Assembly: GCF_004011805.1 (NCBI RefSeq)
Contig: NZ_RCHJ01000015.1
Coordinates: 1-64,000 of the forward strand
DNA: 64,000 bases
Source of the DNA: Piscinibacter defluvii
GTDB lineage: Bacteria > Pseudomonadota > Gammaproteobacteria > Burkholderiales > Burkholderiaceae_C
Direction of reading: 5' to 3'
The position numbers were made by a program, and so were the translations under genes. Below the pieces are notes generated by a model. That model made no database searches. It saw only the letters and a list, made by a program, of their open reading frames with translations, and was not told the origin of the DNA. Shown one piece after another: positions 12,396-23,030 of the stretch; within the stretch, counting starts at the first letter, position 1; every line of letters starts with the position of its first letter.

Positions 12396-12802
12396 GTGGG
12401 CGAAGTGGTCCGCGTACGAGGGTCTGTGGTCAAGTAACTGGAGGGCAAGGCGGCCTTCACCCGCATCCGCGGCCTGAGTCCGATCCGCGACGCGGAGATG
12501 GTGCGCGCTTAGCGATTGGGGTTGGCGCCGGCCCGTTTCCGAAACCTCTTTCAAATCAAAGGCTTAGCGCTTAGCTTGTTAAGCGCACTTGCTAAGTACT
12601 CTTGGCGCTTGCCGGCCAGAAAGCGAGAAGCCCCAGTGAACCCACCGAGGCTGTAGCGCCAACCAGGAACCCCCGATCCACTTGGCGCGAGAGTGTATGG
12701 GCGTTGGCGCTGCGGGCCCCTGCAAGCGTGCTTTCGCAGGCTTTCCATGAATTAAAGAATACTTTACTATGAAGGCGCACTGCTCAAGCCAGCTTTCATA
12801 CG
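12396..12802. other. Intergenic region with probable fic promoter and a short gene remnant
   Basis: About 400 bases between the hsd operon and fic. From 12441 to about 12512 a short stretch reads in frame as LEGKAAFTRIRGLSPIRDAEM and ends at a TAG; it has no start and looks like the tail of a destroyed gene. Nearer fic the sequence becomes AT-richer. TAAAG-AATA-CTTTA (around 12754-12768) is a 5-bp inverted repeat about 40 bases before the fic start, a plausible operator or promoter element. The TTAAGCGCACTTGCTAAGT stretch near 12580 may be another control element. None is a firm match to a known consensus. Confidence 0.35.
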
Positions 12803-13954
12803 ATGCGCACCACCGGAACCTCCGTCACCACCACCACGCTGGGCGAGGCGGTGCAAGCGTTCGTGCCTCATGCGCTGCCGCCGGCCGACCCGTCGCTGGC
12901 GGCTGAGAGCTACGCCACCGCCAACCACCGCGCCGAGATGGCCCTTGCCCGGTTGGGCGGCGTGGCCGGCCTGGTGCCCTCGGTCGACTGGCTGCTCTAC
13001 AGCGCCATCCGCAAGGAGGCACTGCTCACCTCGCAGATCGAGGGCACCCAGGCTACGCTGACCGACCTGTTCGATGACGAGGCCGGCCAGGTGCTGACGA
13101 ACACGGCCGATGTCGAAGAGGTCACCAACTACCTGCGCGCCTTCCGGCTCGTGCGCGACAACCTGCGCAACGAGGCCGGCCTGCCGATCTCGGTGCGCTT
13201 GCTGTGCGACGCCCACCGGCTGCTGCTCGATGGCGCACGCGGCGCCGGCAAGCAGCCGGGAGAGTTACGGCGCTCGCAGAACTGGATTGGCGGCGCGCGG
13301 CCCGGCCGGGCCGCGTTCGTGCCGCCGCCACCAGACAAGGTGCCGGGGCTGCTGGCCGACCTGGAGCGTTTCATCCATGACCCGGCGCCAGCGCTGCCGC
13401 CGCTCGTGCGCGTGGCCCTGGTGCACGTGCAGTTCGAGACCATCCACCCGTTCCTCGACGGCAACGGGCGCATCGGCCGATTGCTGATCGCGGCGCTGCT
13501 GGAGCAGTGGGGCCTGCTGCCCGAGCCGCTGGTCTACCTGAGCGGCTACCTCAAGCAGCACCAGGCCGAGTACTACCGGCGTCTGTCGGCCGTGCGCACC
13601 GAAGGTGACTGGGAAGGCTGGGTCGGCTTCTTCCTCGACGGCGTGGAGACCGCCGCCACGGACGCGGAGCGCGGCATCGTCGCGATGGCGAGCCTGATCA
13701 ACGCCGACCGCAAGCGCCTGCTGGCTGCGCCCCGCGTGGGCGCGGTGGCCTTGCGCCTGTTCGAACTGCTGCCCCTGATGCCGCGCTTCGCCATCGAACA
13801 GGCGCGGCAGAAGCTGGACACCACCTTTCCCACGGCCACCGCGGCGGTGAAGCTGCTGCAGGACCTGGGGATGTTGAGCGAGCTGACCGGCCAGAAGAAG
13901 AATCGCCTGTTCAGCTACGCTGCTTACGTCGAACTGCTGGCAGGGAGCCCATGA
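12803..13954 (+). CDS. Fic-family protein (AMP-transferase fold) with internal inhibitory helix
   Basis: A 383-residue Fic/DOC protein. The catalytic motif HPFLDGNGRIGR is complete (His215 is the general base), so nucleotidyl (usually AMP) transfer from ATP to a target protein is expected. An N-terminal inhibitory helix TSQIEGT (residues 76-82) matches the (S/T)xxxE(G/N) consensus, making this a class II Fic protein that is auto-inhibited rather than needing a separate antitoxin. A winged-helix-like C-terminal region (about 300-383, ATAAVKLLQDLGML) is typical of the larger Fic proteins. It stands alone behind an AT-rich upstream region, within a defence-type island, and may be a stress or phage-response effector; that role is inferred. 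Confidence 0.9.
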   Translation: MRTTGTSVTTTTLGEAVQAFVPHALPPADPSLAAESYATANHRAEMALARLGGVAGLVPSVDWLLYSAIRKEALLTSQIEGTQATLTDLFDDEAGQVLTNTADVEEVTNYLRAFRLVRDNLRNEAGLPISVRLLCDAHRLLLDGARGAGKQPGELRRSQNWIGGARPGRAAFVPPPPDKVPGLLADLERFIHDPAPALPPLVRVALVHVQFETIHPFLDGNGRIGRLLIAALLEQWGLLPEPLVYLSGYLKQHQAEYYRRLSAVRTEGDWEGWVGFFLDGVETAATDAERGIVAMASLINADRKRLLAAPRVGAVALRLFELLPLMPRFAIEQARQKLDTTFPTATAAVKLLQDLGMLSELTGQKKNRLFSYAAYVELLAGSP

Positions 13955-14384
13955 CGGAGGACCAGCGCGAACAAGAGTACCTGGCGTGGCAGGCCGATTG
14001 ACGCGACACCGGTCGCCTTCGCGCCCCAACACGACGCGTCGGAATCGATGTGATCCCGATTGCAAGCAAGCACGCGAACCGCTAGGCTACCTGCAGCACG
14101 ACCTTTATCCGGGGCGGCTCTTCTTGCCGACAATGCCAGGGCGCGGGCAATTGGATGTCACGCCTTGTGATGGGGGACTGGAGATCAAATCAGGACGTAA
14201 GGTTGTCGCTGACCTTTGCTACTGGAATGCAGGCTGGGGACCGGTTCGCCCGATCCAATTCGGCGGCAACTGTGGCACAGCCCTTGTCTCCAGAGGTACG
14301 GCCTATCGCGCATCACCGGATGGAGTGGCCCCGGATGTGCGGCTGTTCTACTTCTGGCGCGTTCGAACGCTTCACAGGACGGGC
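13955..14384. other. Degraded sequence between fic and the recombinase remnant
   Basis: A 16-codon frame (13951-14001, MTEDQREQEYLAWQAD) starts inside the fic stop with an ATGA overlap and then ends; it looks like the head of a gene truncated by a rearrangement. The following ~380 bases stay open in the frame of the downstream recombinase remnant (for example GGLEIKSGRKVVADLCYWNAG) but show no recombinase features, so the junction near 14385 appears to be a fusion point between unrelated sequences. Base composition is lower in GC than either side. I do not recognise any intact gene. Confidence 0.4.
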
Positions 14385-14804
14385 GGCTTCAACAGCTTCG
14401 AGGAAAAGCTGGACGAGAAGGGCGGCAAGCGCCACGAGATGCCGTGCCACCACCGGCTGGAGGAGTGGCTCTACGACTACCTGGAGGCGGCCGGCATCGC
14501 CGACGATCCAGGCGGGCCGCTCTTCAGGTCGGCGCGCGCCGCCACCGACACGCTGACGTCGCGGCCGATGTCCCAGGCCGACGTGTACCGGATGATCCGG
14601 CGGCGCGCGGAAGCTGCCGGGATCGCCACGGCCATTGGATGTCACTCGTTCCGCGCGACCGGCATCACCGAGTACCTCTTGAACGGCGGCAAGCTGGAGA
14701 TCGCGCAGCAGATGGCCAACCACGAGTCCTCGCGCACGACGGGCCTGTACGACCGGCGCGGCGACCAGATCAAGCTTGACGAGGTGGAGCGGATCGGCAT
14801 CTGA
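14385..14804 (+). pseudogene. C-terminal remnant of a tyrosine recombinase
   Basis: The last ~140 codons match the catalytic end of a phage-integrase-type recombinase: EEKLDEKGGKRHEMPCHH (beta hairpin with the conserved Lys region), LFRSARAATDTL, then HSFRATGITEYLLNGGKLE (His-x-x-Arg), AQQMANHESSRTTGLYDRR (second His and nucleophile Tyr). The N-terminal half, including the first catalytic Arg, is missing and replaced by unrelated sequence. It therefore cannot be an active enzyme and is a scar of an earlier element integrated at or near this point. It marks a probable internal boundary of the accessory island, just upstream of the NERD gene. Confidence 0.75.
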
Positions 14805-14901
14805 AGTGCGGCGGAGGCGGTACCCGGCCCGCGCACCACCCCTTGAAGCCTGGAGATCCAGGGCAAGCATCCCGGCAGGTTCACTTGCCGGAGCGACGCA
14901 C

Positions 14902-15966
14902 TTGACCGACTCTCCAACAGACGACGACAGGTTCCAGGACTTTCGGCTGCCCGGCGTGCCCGAGCAGCGACCGCCCGATTCCAGTTGGGAGCGGCGCCTG
15001 GATGACTGGCACGCGATGATGTGTGTTGGTCCCCACGCCGAACTGCCGGAGGTGCTGGCCGGCGCGCAGGGCGAGCTGTCGCTTCGGCGCGTCATGGGGC
15101 GGCACCAGTCGTCCCGCTTCGGGCACATCTTCGGCGGCAAGCGCGTGCCGCGAGATCCCGCCATTCCTGCTGCCGGTCGCTATGAGATCGACCTGGTCGT
15201 CGTGACACCGCGGCGCATCGCGATCATCGAGGTCAAGCACTGGAGCGGCACCTTGCGACTCGACGGCGAGCAGTGGGTCTACCAGCGGCGCTCGGGCGAG
15301 GTGCAGGCATTCGACAGCCTGGTCGCGCACAACGACAGCAAGGTGCGGGCGCTGCGCCAGCACCTGCAAGGCACCGGTCTGGACGTGCCGCGCGATCTGT
15401 TCAGCCAGGTCGTCGTCTTCACGCACCCGAGGCTCGACCTCGACGAGCGTTTGGCGGCGCATCCCAACGTGGTCACGCTCTACGATCTGCAAGTCAATGG
15501 TTCACGGTTCGGCCGCGGCGTGTCCGGATCCGAACTGCTGCTGGCCAAGCTGATCGAGCGGTGCGCCAAGCCCTCGACCGCGAGCAAGCTGACCGACGGC
15601 CTGCTGGAGATGATGACGCCGGCCACGACGGCGAAGATCGCCGAGGTCGTCGGCCGGCTTCGGACGTGGGATGTCGTCCGACTGCACGGCGGGCGCGAAC
15701 TCATCGGTGATCTGCTCTGGGTCCGGGCGGGAGGGCGGCGCACCAATGCGCTCGCTGCTGGGCGCACCGCGTCGCTGCACTGGTGGCGTGGCAAGCTGTG
15801 GGGCCTGGTGCCCCTCGTAGGGCTGGCACCGTTTGGAAGGCTGGGAGGCAATCTCTTGCCCACCACGGCGGTCGGCATCGACGATTGCGTGTACTTCCAC
15901 GAAGCAGGGCGGCCTCGGCCGTCGGTCATTGCGCTGCCTCATGTAGACGAACTTCGGACCGGGTAA
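14902..15966 (+). CDS. NERD-domain (nuclease-related) protein
   Basis: A 354-residue protein with a nuclease-related domain. The core is visible at residues ~45-140: a helix AELPEVLAGAQGELSLRRVM, then YEIDLVVVTPRRIAIIEVKHWSGTL, which holds the acidic and ExK residues of the PD-(D/E)xK-like fold. The C-terminal two-thirds are unassigned; residues ~300-345 contain a hydrophobic, Gly-rich stretch (GLVPLVGLAPFGRLGG). I choose the TTG at 14902, which has GGAG about nine bases upstream; an in-frame ATG at 14776 would place the start inside the recombinase remnant. NERD proteins occur in mobile and defence loci but have no settled function. The next gene follows after 13 bases. Confidence 0.7.
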   Translation: MTDSPTDDDRFQDFRLPGVPEQRPPDSSWERRLDDWHAMMCVGPHAELPEVLAGAQGELSLRRVMGRHQSSRFGHIFGGKRVPRDPAIPAAGRYEIDLVVVTPRRIAIIEVKHWSGTLRLDGEQWVYQRRSGEVQAFDSLVAHNDSKVRALRQHLQGTGLDVPRDLFSQVVVFTHPRLDLDERLAAHPNVVTLYDLQVNGSRFGRGVSGSELLLAKLIERCAKPSTASKLTDGLLEMMTPATTAKIAEVVGRLRTWDVVRLHGGRELIGDLLWVRAGGRRTNALAAGRTASLHWWRGKLWGLVPLVGLAPFGRLGGNLLPTTAVGIDDCVYFHEAGRPRPSVIALPHVDELRTG

Positions 15967-15979
15967 CGAGGATGTGACC

Positions 15980-16390
15980 ATGATTCGATACGGCAACCGG
16001 CTGATGCTCAGCGAAGTCGACGTGCGACGGTGGACGCGGATCACCGGCTTCGAGCCGACGGCGATCACCACGATGGACGATCTCGAGGACTATGTGCGCG
16101 ACTGCAAGCGCTACTACGCCGAGCCATCCGACGACTCGGCGTTCCTCAACTGGTTGATGGACGTGGAACTGGAGCGCTACGGCTGCCGGCCAGCCAGCAG
16201 CCGACCGGTGCAGTTGGAGGCCGTGAGCCCGGACCACGCTCGGACTGACGCTGAGCGTGAACTGCTGTGGAACATCGCGCTCGACGGTGATCTTCGGAGG
16301 CGATGCGACTTGATCCAGATGCTCGACGGGCAAGCGAGCGGGCGTAGCGCACCGAATGTGCCTACCAGCGGCGCTGTGCCCGATGAATAG
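15980..16390 (+). CDS. Unknown small protein downstream of NERD gene
   Basis: A 136-residue soluble protein with many Asp, Glu and Arg residues; no family recognised. It has a helical N-terminal half (MLSEVDVRRWTRITGF, TTMDDLEDYVRDCKRYY) and no signal peptide or membrane segment. The ATG at 15980 is preferred, with GAGG upstream; a GTG at 15974 is also possible. It follows the NERD gene by 13 bases and is likely co-transcribed. It could be a partner of the NERD protein, but this is only positional inference. Confidence 0.55.
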   Translation: MIRYGNRLMLSEVDVRRWTRITGFEPTAITTMDDLEDYVRDCKRYYAEPSDDSAFLNWLMDVELERYGCRPASSRPVQLEAVSPDHARTDAERELLWNIALDGDLRRRCDLIQMLDGQASGRSAPNVPTSGAVPDE

Positions 16391-16641
16391 GCCTGACGGG
16401 ACCGGGTCCAACTGCGGTCAGATGCCGTCGCAAGGCGGCTGGCAGTGGTCGACCCATCTCAGTCGTTCGGGCTGACCGGCTCAGCAATGACTCTGCAGCG
16501 ATTGCGGACAGTCGACCTCAATCCGCGAACTCACGGTTTCGGCCACATGGCGATCACTACCAAGCTGGGTTGACTGACATCCATGCGAGTGATCACCTCG
16601 AGCACTGATGCCCATCAGGGCCTGCGCGGGCAGGGCAAGGA

Positions 16642-17316
16642 TCAGCTGGTAGGTGTGGTCTGCAAGACATAGCCCAAGCCGCGAACTGTCTGAATCAGGA
16701 TGCCAGGATGATCCAGCTTGCGGCGCAGGCGACACATGTAGACCTGGATCGAGTTCGGGGTCAGCGCCTCGTCCCATTCGAACATCTGGTCGATGAGCAC
16801 GCCGGCGCTGACGTGTCGACCGGACCGACGAATCAACGCCTCGAGAAGACCGAGTTCGCGGCGCGACAGTTGCAGCCTTCGTCGAGCCAGGTGGACGGTG
16901 CGATCGTGTGTATCGAAAACCAGCGGACCGACTGTGATCACAGGGGCTGCGCTGCCCATGCCGCGACGGTGCCAAACACGAATTCTGGCGAGCAACTCCT
17001 CGTCGCTCTGGCTCTCCGAAGCGCAATCGTCGGCGCCGGCATCGAGGGCCTTGATGCGGTCGGCCCCCACGTCGCGAGCATTGATGGCAAGGATCGGAAT
17101 CTGCGAATCCAACCGCCGCAGCGTCGCGATGATCGATGCGGCGTTGCTCGTCGATCTGGCCAAGTCGACCGTGATCAGGTCGATGCCCGTCAGCGTCAAC
17201 CGATCGATTCCGAGCGCGTGGAACTCGGCTTGGTCGACTGCATGACCTGCGTCACGCAGTCGCGATGCCAGTCCAGGCATGCGCCCATGCGCATGATCAA
17301 TCAACAGCACGCGCAT
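16642..17316 (-). CDS. OmpR-type regulator with degenerate receiver domain
   Basis: A 224-residue protein with a receiver-like N-terminus (1-115) and an intact winged-helix OmpR/PhoB DNA-binding C-terminus (LSRRELGLLEALIRR, IDQMFEWDEALTPNSIQVYMCRLRRKLDHPG, IQTVRGLGYVL). The phospho-accepting Asp appears to be kept (ITVDLAR), but the acidic pair is reduced to one Asp (LLIDHAH), the conserved Thr/Ser position is Asn (LAINARD) and the conserved Lys-Pro after the last strand is replaced (DDCASESQ). It may therefore act without phosphorylation. It starts 15 bases after the acyl-CoA ligase stop and is probably the last gene of that operon; no partner kinase is adjacent. Regulation of the operon is inferred. 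Confidence 0.85.
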   Translation of the reverse strand: MRVLLIDHAHGRMPGLASRLRDAGHAVDQAEFHALGIDRLTLTGIDLITVDLARSTSNAASIIATLRRLDSQIPILAINARDVGADRIKALDAGADDCASESQSDEELLARIRVWHRRGMGSAAPVITVGPLVFDTHDRTVHLARRRLQLSRRELGLLEALIRRSGRHVSAGVLIDQMFEWDEALTPNSIQVYMCRLRRKLDHPGILIQTVRGLGYVLQTTPTS

Positions 17317-17331
17317 CTCGCCGCTACCCGA

Positions 17332-18957
<1,626 letters not shown>

Positions 18958-19049
18958 TCTGGAGCCTCCGTGTGTGAAGCGATGGGGGCGCGAACCTGAG
19001 CCAGTGCATGGCGGAGCATGGTCATGTCGTGGTCCTGCGGCTGCGGCGT

Positions 19050-19991
19050 TCAGAGCGAGCGGACCAGTTCGGGAACCGCCTCGAACAGGTCGGCCTCGAG
19101 GCCGTAGTCGGCCACTTGGAAGATCGGCGCCTCGGGATCCTTGTTGATCGCGACGATCACCTTCGAGTCCTTCATGCCCGCCAGGTGCTGGATGGCGCCG
19201 GAGATGCCGCAGGCCACGTACAGCTGCGGGGCGACGATCTTGCCGGTCTGGCCGACCTGCCAGTCGTTGGGTGCATAACCCGCGTCGACCGCGGCCCGGC
19301 TCGCACCGAGCGCAGCGCCGAGCGCATCGGCCAGCGGCGTCAGCACTTCTGCGAACTTCTCGGCCGAGCCGAGGCCGCGGCCGCCGCTGACGATGATCTT
19401 GGCCGCCGTGAGCTCCGGCCGGTCGAGCTTGACGATCTCGGCGCCGACGAAGCTCGACAGGCCGCTGTCGGCCACCGCAGCGATTGGCGCCACCACCGCG
19501 CTGCCGCCCCGGCCCGCCGCATCGAAGCCGGTGGTGCGCACGGTGACCACCTTGATCGGGTCGGCGCTGCGCACCGTGGCGATCGCGTTGCCAGCGTAGA
19601 CCGGGCGCTCGAAGGTGTCAGCCGCGATCACCCGGGTCGCGTCGCTGATCTGGGCCACGTCGAGCAGGGCGGCCACGCGGGGCGCGACGTTCTTGCCGTG
19701 GGCCGTGGCGGGAAACAGCAGGTGGGTGTAGTCCATGGCGACCGCCATGACCTGAGCCGCGATGTTCTCGCCAAGTTGTTCGGCCAGTTGTGGCGCATCG
19801 GCATGCAGCACCTTGGCCACGCCCTGCAGCGCGGCCGCATCCGTGGCCGCGCCATTGGCGTTGTGGCCCGCGACGAGGACGTGGACTTCGCCGCCGGCCA
19901 GCCTGGCGATGTCGATGGCCGCGGTGACGACGTTGAGCGTGGCGCCCTTCAAGGCGCCGTGGTCGTGTTCCGCGATGACGAGGATGGTCAT
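19050..19991 (-). CDS. etfA: Electron transfer flavoprotein alpha subunit
   Basis: A 313-residue ETF alpha subunit. It takes electrons from acyl-CoA dehydrogenases with EtfB and passes them to ETF-ubiquinone oxidoreductase. The start [12 protein letters not shown] and the FAD-binding C-terminal signature ([64 protein letters not shown]) are all present. The ATG at 19991 matches the family start; AGGAG lies upstream. Unusually, etfA is separated from etfB by the gene for ETF-ubiquinone oxidoreductase. All three are in the same direction with gaps of 28 and 43 bases, consistent with one transcript. Confidence 0.95.
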   Translation of the reverse strand: MTILVIAEHDHGALKGATLNVVTAAIDIARLAGGEVHVLVAGHNANGAATDAAALQGVAKVLHADAPQLAEQLGENIAAQVMAVAMDYTHLLFPATAHGKNVAPRVAALLDVAQISDATRVIAADTFERPVYAGNAIATVRSADPIKVVTVRTTGFDAAGRGGSAVVAPIAAVADSGLSSFVGAEIVKLDRPELTAAKIIVSGGRGLGSAEKFAEVLTPLADALGAALGASRAAVDAGYAPNDWQVGQTGKIVAPQLYVACGISGAIQHLAGMKDSKVIVAINKDPEAPIFQVADYGLEADLFEAVPELVRSL

Positions 19992-20034
19992 GGCAGGTTT
20001 GCTCCTGTGTCGGTTGGGGGTGATGTCCGGCGCG

Positions 20035-21708
20035 TCACATGCCGGCGTAGTTGGGCCCGCCACCGCCTTCGGGCGTCACCCAGACGATGTTCTGCGTCGG
20101 GTCCTTGATGTCGCAGGTCTTGCAATGCACGCAGTTCTGTGCATTGATCTGCAGGCGATCGGCGCCGTCCTCGCCCTTCACGAACTCGTACACACCGGCT
20201 GGGCAGTAGCGGCTCTCGGGCCCGGCGAAGCGGGCCAGATTGATCTGCACCGGCACCGCGGCGTCCTTGAGCGTCAGGTGCGCCGGCTGGTGCTCTTCGT
20301 GGTTGGTGTTGCTGACGAAGACCGACGACAGGCGGTCGAAGCTCAGCCGGCCGTCCGGCTTCGGGTAGGCGATGGGCTCGAAGCCGCTGGCGGGCTCCAG
20401 GCCCTCGTGATCGGCGCGGTGGTTGTGAAGGGTCCAGGGTGGGGTCATCACGCCGACCCTGGGCAGCAGCCACTGCTCGACACCGGCCATCAGCTGCCCG
20501 ATCGCCTTGCCCTTCTTGAACCAGAGCTTGAAGTTGCGGGTCTGCTGAAGCTCGTCGTGCAGCCAGCTCCTCCCGAAGGCCTCGGGGTAGGCGACCAACT
20601 CGTCGTGGGCGCGGCCGGCGGCGAGCGCAGGCGCAAGCGCTTCGGCGCAGAGCATGCCGGACTTGATCGCGGCGTGGCTGCCCTTGATGCGCGCCGCGTT
20701 GAGGTAGCCGGCGTCGCAGCCCACCAGCGCGCCGCCCGGGAACACCGTCTTCGGCAGCGCCTGCGGCGTGCCGTTGTTGATCGCGCGCGCGCCGTAGCCG
20801 ATGCGTTTGCCGCCTTCGATGTGCGCGCGGATCGCCGGGTGCGTCTTCCAGCGCTGCAGTTCCTCGAAGGGGCTGAGGTACGGGTTGCGGTAGTCGAGCC
20901 CGATCACGAAGCCGAGCGTCACCTGGTGGTCCGCCAGGTGGTAGAGGAAGCCGCCGCCAAAGGTGTCGCCCGACATCGGCCAGCCGGCGGTGTGCACCAC
21001 GCGGCCGGGCTGCGCCTTGTCGGCGGGCACCTCCCACAGTTCCTTGATGCCGATCGCGAAGGTCTGGGTATCGCGGCCCTCGGTCAGCTTGTACTTTGCC
21101 AGGAGCTGCCTGCCCAGGTGGCCGCGTGCGCCTTCGGCAAAGACCGTGTACTTGCCGCGCAGCTCCATGCCGAGTTGGAAGTTGTCGCCCGGCGCCCCTT
21201 CCTTCGTGAGGCCCATGTTGCCGGTCGCCACGCCCACGACGCGCCCCTGGCCTTCGTAGAGCACCTCGGCCGCGGCAAAGCCCGGGAAGATCTCGACGCC
21301 GAGGCCTTCAGCCTGCTGCGCCATCCACTTGACCACGTTCGACAGGCTGACGACGTAGCAGCCGTGGTTGTGCAGGTTGCGCGGCACCAGCCAGTCGGGG
21401 GTGCGCGTGCTGCCGGTTTCGCTGAGGAACAGCACGTCGTCGCCCGTCACCGCCTGGCCCAGTGGCGCGCCGAGCTTCTGCCAGTCGGGAAAGAGTTCAT
21501 CCATCGCGCGTGGGTCCATGACGGCGCCCGAGAGGATGTGCGCGCCTGGCTCCGAACCCTTCTCGAGCACGACGACGCTGGCGTCCGGCGCGATCTGCTT
21601 CAACCGGATCGCGGTGGCCAGCCCGGCCGGCCCGGCGCCGACGACGACCACGTCGTAGTCCATGGCCTCGCGCGGGCCGTGGGTGGCGATGAGTTCCTGC
21701 GTGTTCAT
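20035..21708 (-). CDS. Electron transfer flavoprotein-ubiquinone oxidoreductase
   Basis: A 557-residue membrane-associated FAD and 4Fe-4S enzyme that moves electrons from reduced ETF into the quinone pool. The N-terminal FAD-binding motif YDVVVVGAGPAGLATAI is at residues ~18-35; a conserved YGARAINNGTPQALPKTVFPGG is central. The C-terminal cluster-binding segment NCVHCKTCDIKDPTQNI provides CxxCxxC with a further Cys upstream (YCPAG). Length is normal for the bacterial enzyme. Its gene sits between etfB and etfA, so the complete ETF chain is encoded together and next to an acyl-CoA dehydrogenase. Confidence 0.95.
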   Translation of the reverse strand: MNTQELIATHGPREAMDYDVVVVGAGPAGLATAIRLKQIAPDASVVVLEKGSEPGAHILSGAVMDPRAMDELFPDWQKLGAPLGQAVTGDDVLFLSETGSTRTPDWLVPRNLHNHGCYVVSLSNVVKWMAQQAEGLGVEIFPGFAAAEVLYEGQGRVVGVATGNMGLTKEGAPGDNFQLGMELRGKYTVFAEGARGHLGRQLLAKYKLTEGRDTQTFAIGIKELWEVPADKAQPGRVVHTAGWPMSGDTFGGGFLYHLADHQVTLGFVIGLDYRNPYLSPFEELQRWKTHPAIRAHIEGGKRIGYGARAINNGTPQALPKTVFPGGALVGCDAGYLNAARIKGSHAAIKSGMLCAEALAPALAAGRAHDELVAYPEAFGRSWLHDELQQTRNFKLWFKKGKAIGQLMAGVEQWLLPRVGVMTPPWTLHNHRADHEGLEPASGFEPIAYPKPDGRLSFDRLSSVFVSNTNHEEHQPAHLTLKDAAVPVQINLARFAGPESRYCPAGVYEFVKGEDGADRLQINAQNCVHCKTCDIKDPTQNIVWVTPEGGGGPNYAGM

Positions 21709-21736
21709 GTCGATGCCCGTCCGACCCGGCGTCCGC

Positions 21737-22486
21737 TCAGATCACCTTGACCTCGTTCTTCAGCTTGTCGACCAGGCTCGCGACATCGGGCACCTTGATC
21801 CCGGCCTTGCGCCCCGAGGGCTCGCGCACCGACAGCGTCTGCAGGCGCGGGGCCACGTCCACGCCGAGCTCGCCGGGCTTGACCACGACGAGCGGCTTCT
21901 TCTTCGCCTTCATGATGTTGGGCAAGGTCACGTAGCGCGGCTCGTTCAGCCGAAGGTCCGTGGTCACGATCGCGGGCGTGGCCAGACTGACGGTCTCCAA
22001 GCCGCCGTCCACTTCGCGTGTGACACGGACGCGGCCCTCCTCGACCTCGACCTTGCTCGCGAACGTCCCCTGCGGCCGGCCGAGAAGCGCGGCCAGCATC
22101 TGGCCGGTCTGGTTGCAGTCGTCGTCGATGGCCTGCTTGCCGAGAATCACCAGGTCGGGCTTCTCCTGTTCGACCAGTGCCTTCAGCAGCTTGGCCACCG
22201 CCAGCGGCTGCAGTTCTTCACCGGTCTCGACCAGGATGCCGCGGTCGGCGCCGATGGCCATCGCGGTGCGCAGCGTCTCCTGGCACTGGGTCACGCCGCA
22301 CGAGACGGCCACCACCTCGCCGGCAGCCCCCTTCTCCCTGAGCCGCACCGCCTCTTCGACTGCAATCTCGTCGAAGGGGTTCATGCTCATCTTGACGTTG
22401 GCGGTGTCCACGCCGGTGCCATCGGCCTTGACGCGCACCTTGACGTTGTAGTCCACCACCCGCTTGACGGCGACGAGGATCTTCAT
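21737..22486 (-). CDS. etfB: Electron transfer flavoprotein beta subunit
   Basis: A 249-residue ETF beta subunit. The start [20 protein letters not shown] and the AMP-binding region ([51 protein letters not shown]) are typical, as is the recognition-loop region [18 protein letters not shown]. The ATG at 22486, eight bases after GAGGAG, gives the family-standard length; a GTG three codons upstream is possible. It is followed by the ETF-ubiquinone oxidoreductase gene and preceded by the MaoC gene with about 30 bases between them. Confidence 0.95.
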   Translation of the reverse strand: MKILVAVKRVVDYNVKVRVKADGTGVDTANVKMSMNPFDEIAVEEAVRLREKGAAGEVVAVSCGVTQCQETLRTAMAIGADRGILVETGEELQPLAVAKLLKALVEQEKPDLVILGKQAIDDDCNQTGQMLAALLGRPQGTFASKVEVEEGRVRVTREVDGGLETVSLATPAIVTTDLRLNEPRYVTLPNIMKAKKKPLVVVKPGELGVDVAPRLQTLSVREPSGRKAGIKVPDVASLVDKLKNEVKVI

Positions 22487-22516
22487 GGCTGCCACTCCTC
22501 AGCGTGGTTCGGTTCT

Positions 22517-23017
22517 TCAGGGGGCCGCGACCGCGGCGCCCGCCGCAGGCGTGCCAGAGGCCTCGGCCGAGGCGGCCTTCGCCTCGCGCCTCGCCCGCGA
22601 TGTCGTCATCACCTGCGCCTCGCCCTCGATCACCACGGTGTCGCGCACGCGGCACACGGTGGCCAGCACGGCGCGGGCCTTGGCCAGGTCCACTGACATC
22701 ACGGTCACCGTGGCATGCACGGTGTCGCCCGGCCGCACCGGCGCCTTGAAGCGCATCTGCTGGCCGAGGTAGATCGTCCCCGGTCCGGGCAGGCGGTTGG
22801 CCACTGCGGCGGAGATCACGCTCGCGGTCAGGAAGCCGTGCGCGATCCGGCCGCCGAAGGGCGTGTCGGCGGCGAACTCCTCGTTGACATGCACGGCGTT
22901 GTTGTCACCCGAGACACCGGCGAACAGCACGATGTCGGCCTCGGTGATCGTCTTGGAGAACGTGGCCGCCATCCCGGGCTGCAGGTCCTCGATGTCGTGG
23001 CCGTTCTGGTCGTTCAT
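22517..23017 (-). CDS. MaoC-like (R)-specific enoyl-CoA hydratase
   Basis: A 166-residue hot-dog-fold protein. The hydratase 2 signature is visible: DIVLFAGVSGDNNAVHVNEEFA then TPFGGRIAHGFLTASVIS, with the catalytic Asp and His of the (R)-hydratase family. It would hydrate a trans-2-enoyl-CoA made by the acyl-CoA dehydrogenase next door. The C-terminal ~25 residues are an Ala-rich tail (EAKAASAEASGTPAAG) without predicted fold. The start at 23017 fits the family and follows the dehydrogenase stop by 13 bases, so the genes are co-transcribed. Confidence 0.88.
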   Translation of the reverse strand: MNDQNGHDIEDLQPGMAATFSKTITEADIVLFAGVSGDNNAVHVNEEFAADTPFGGRIAHGFLTASVISAAVANRLPGPGTIYLGQQMRFKAPVRPGDTVHATVTVMSVDLAKARAVLATVCRVRDTVVIEGEAQVMTTSRARREAKAASAEASGTPAAGAAVAAP

Positions 23018-23030
23018 GGGTGTCCCCGTC

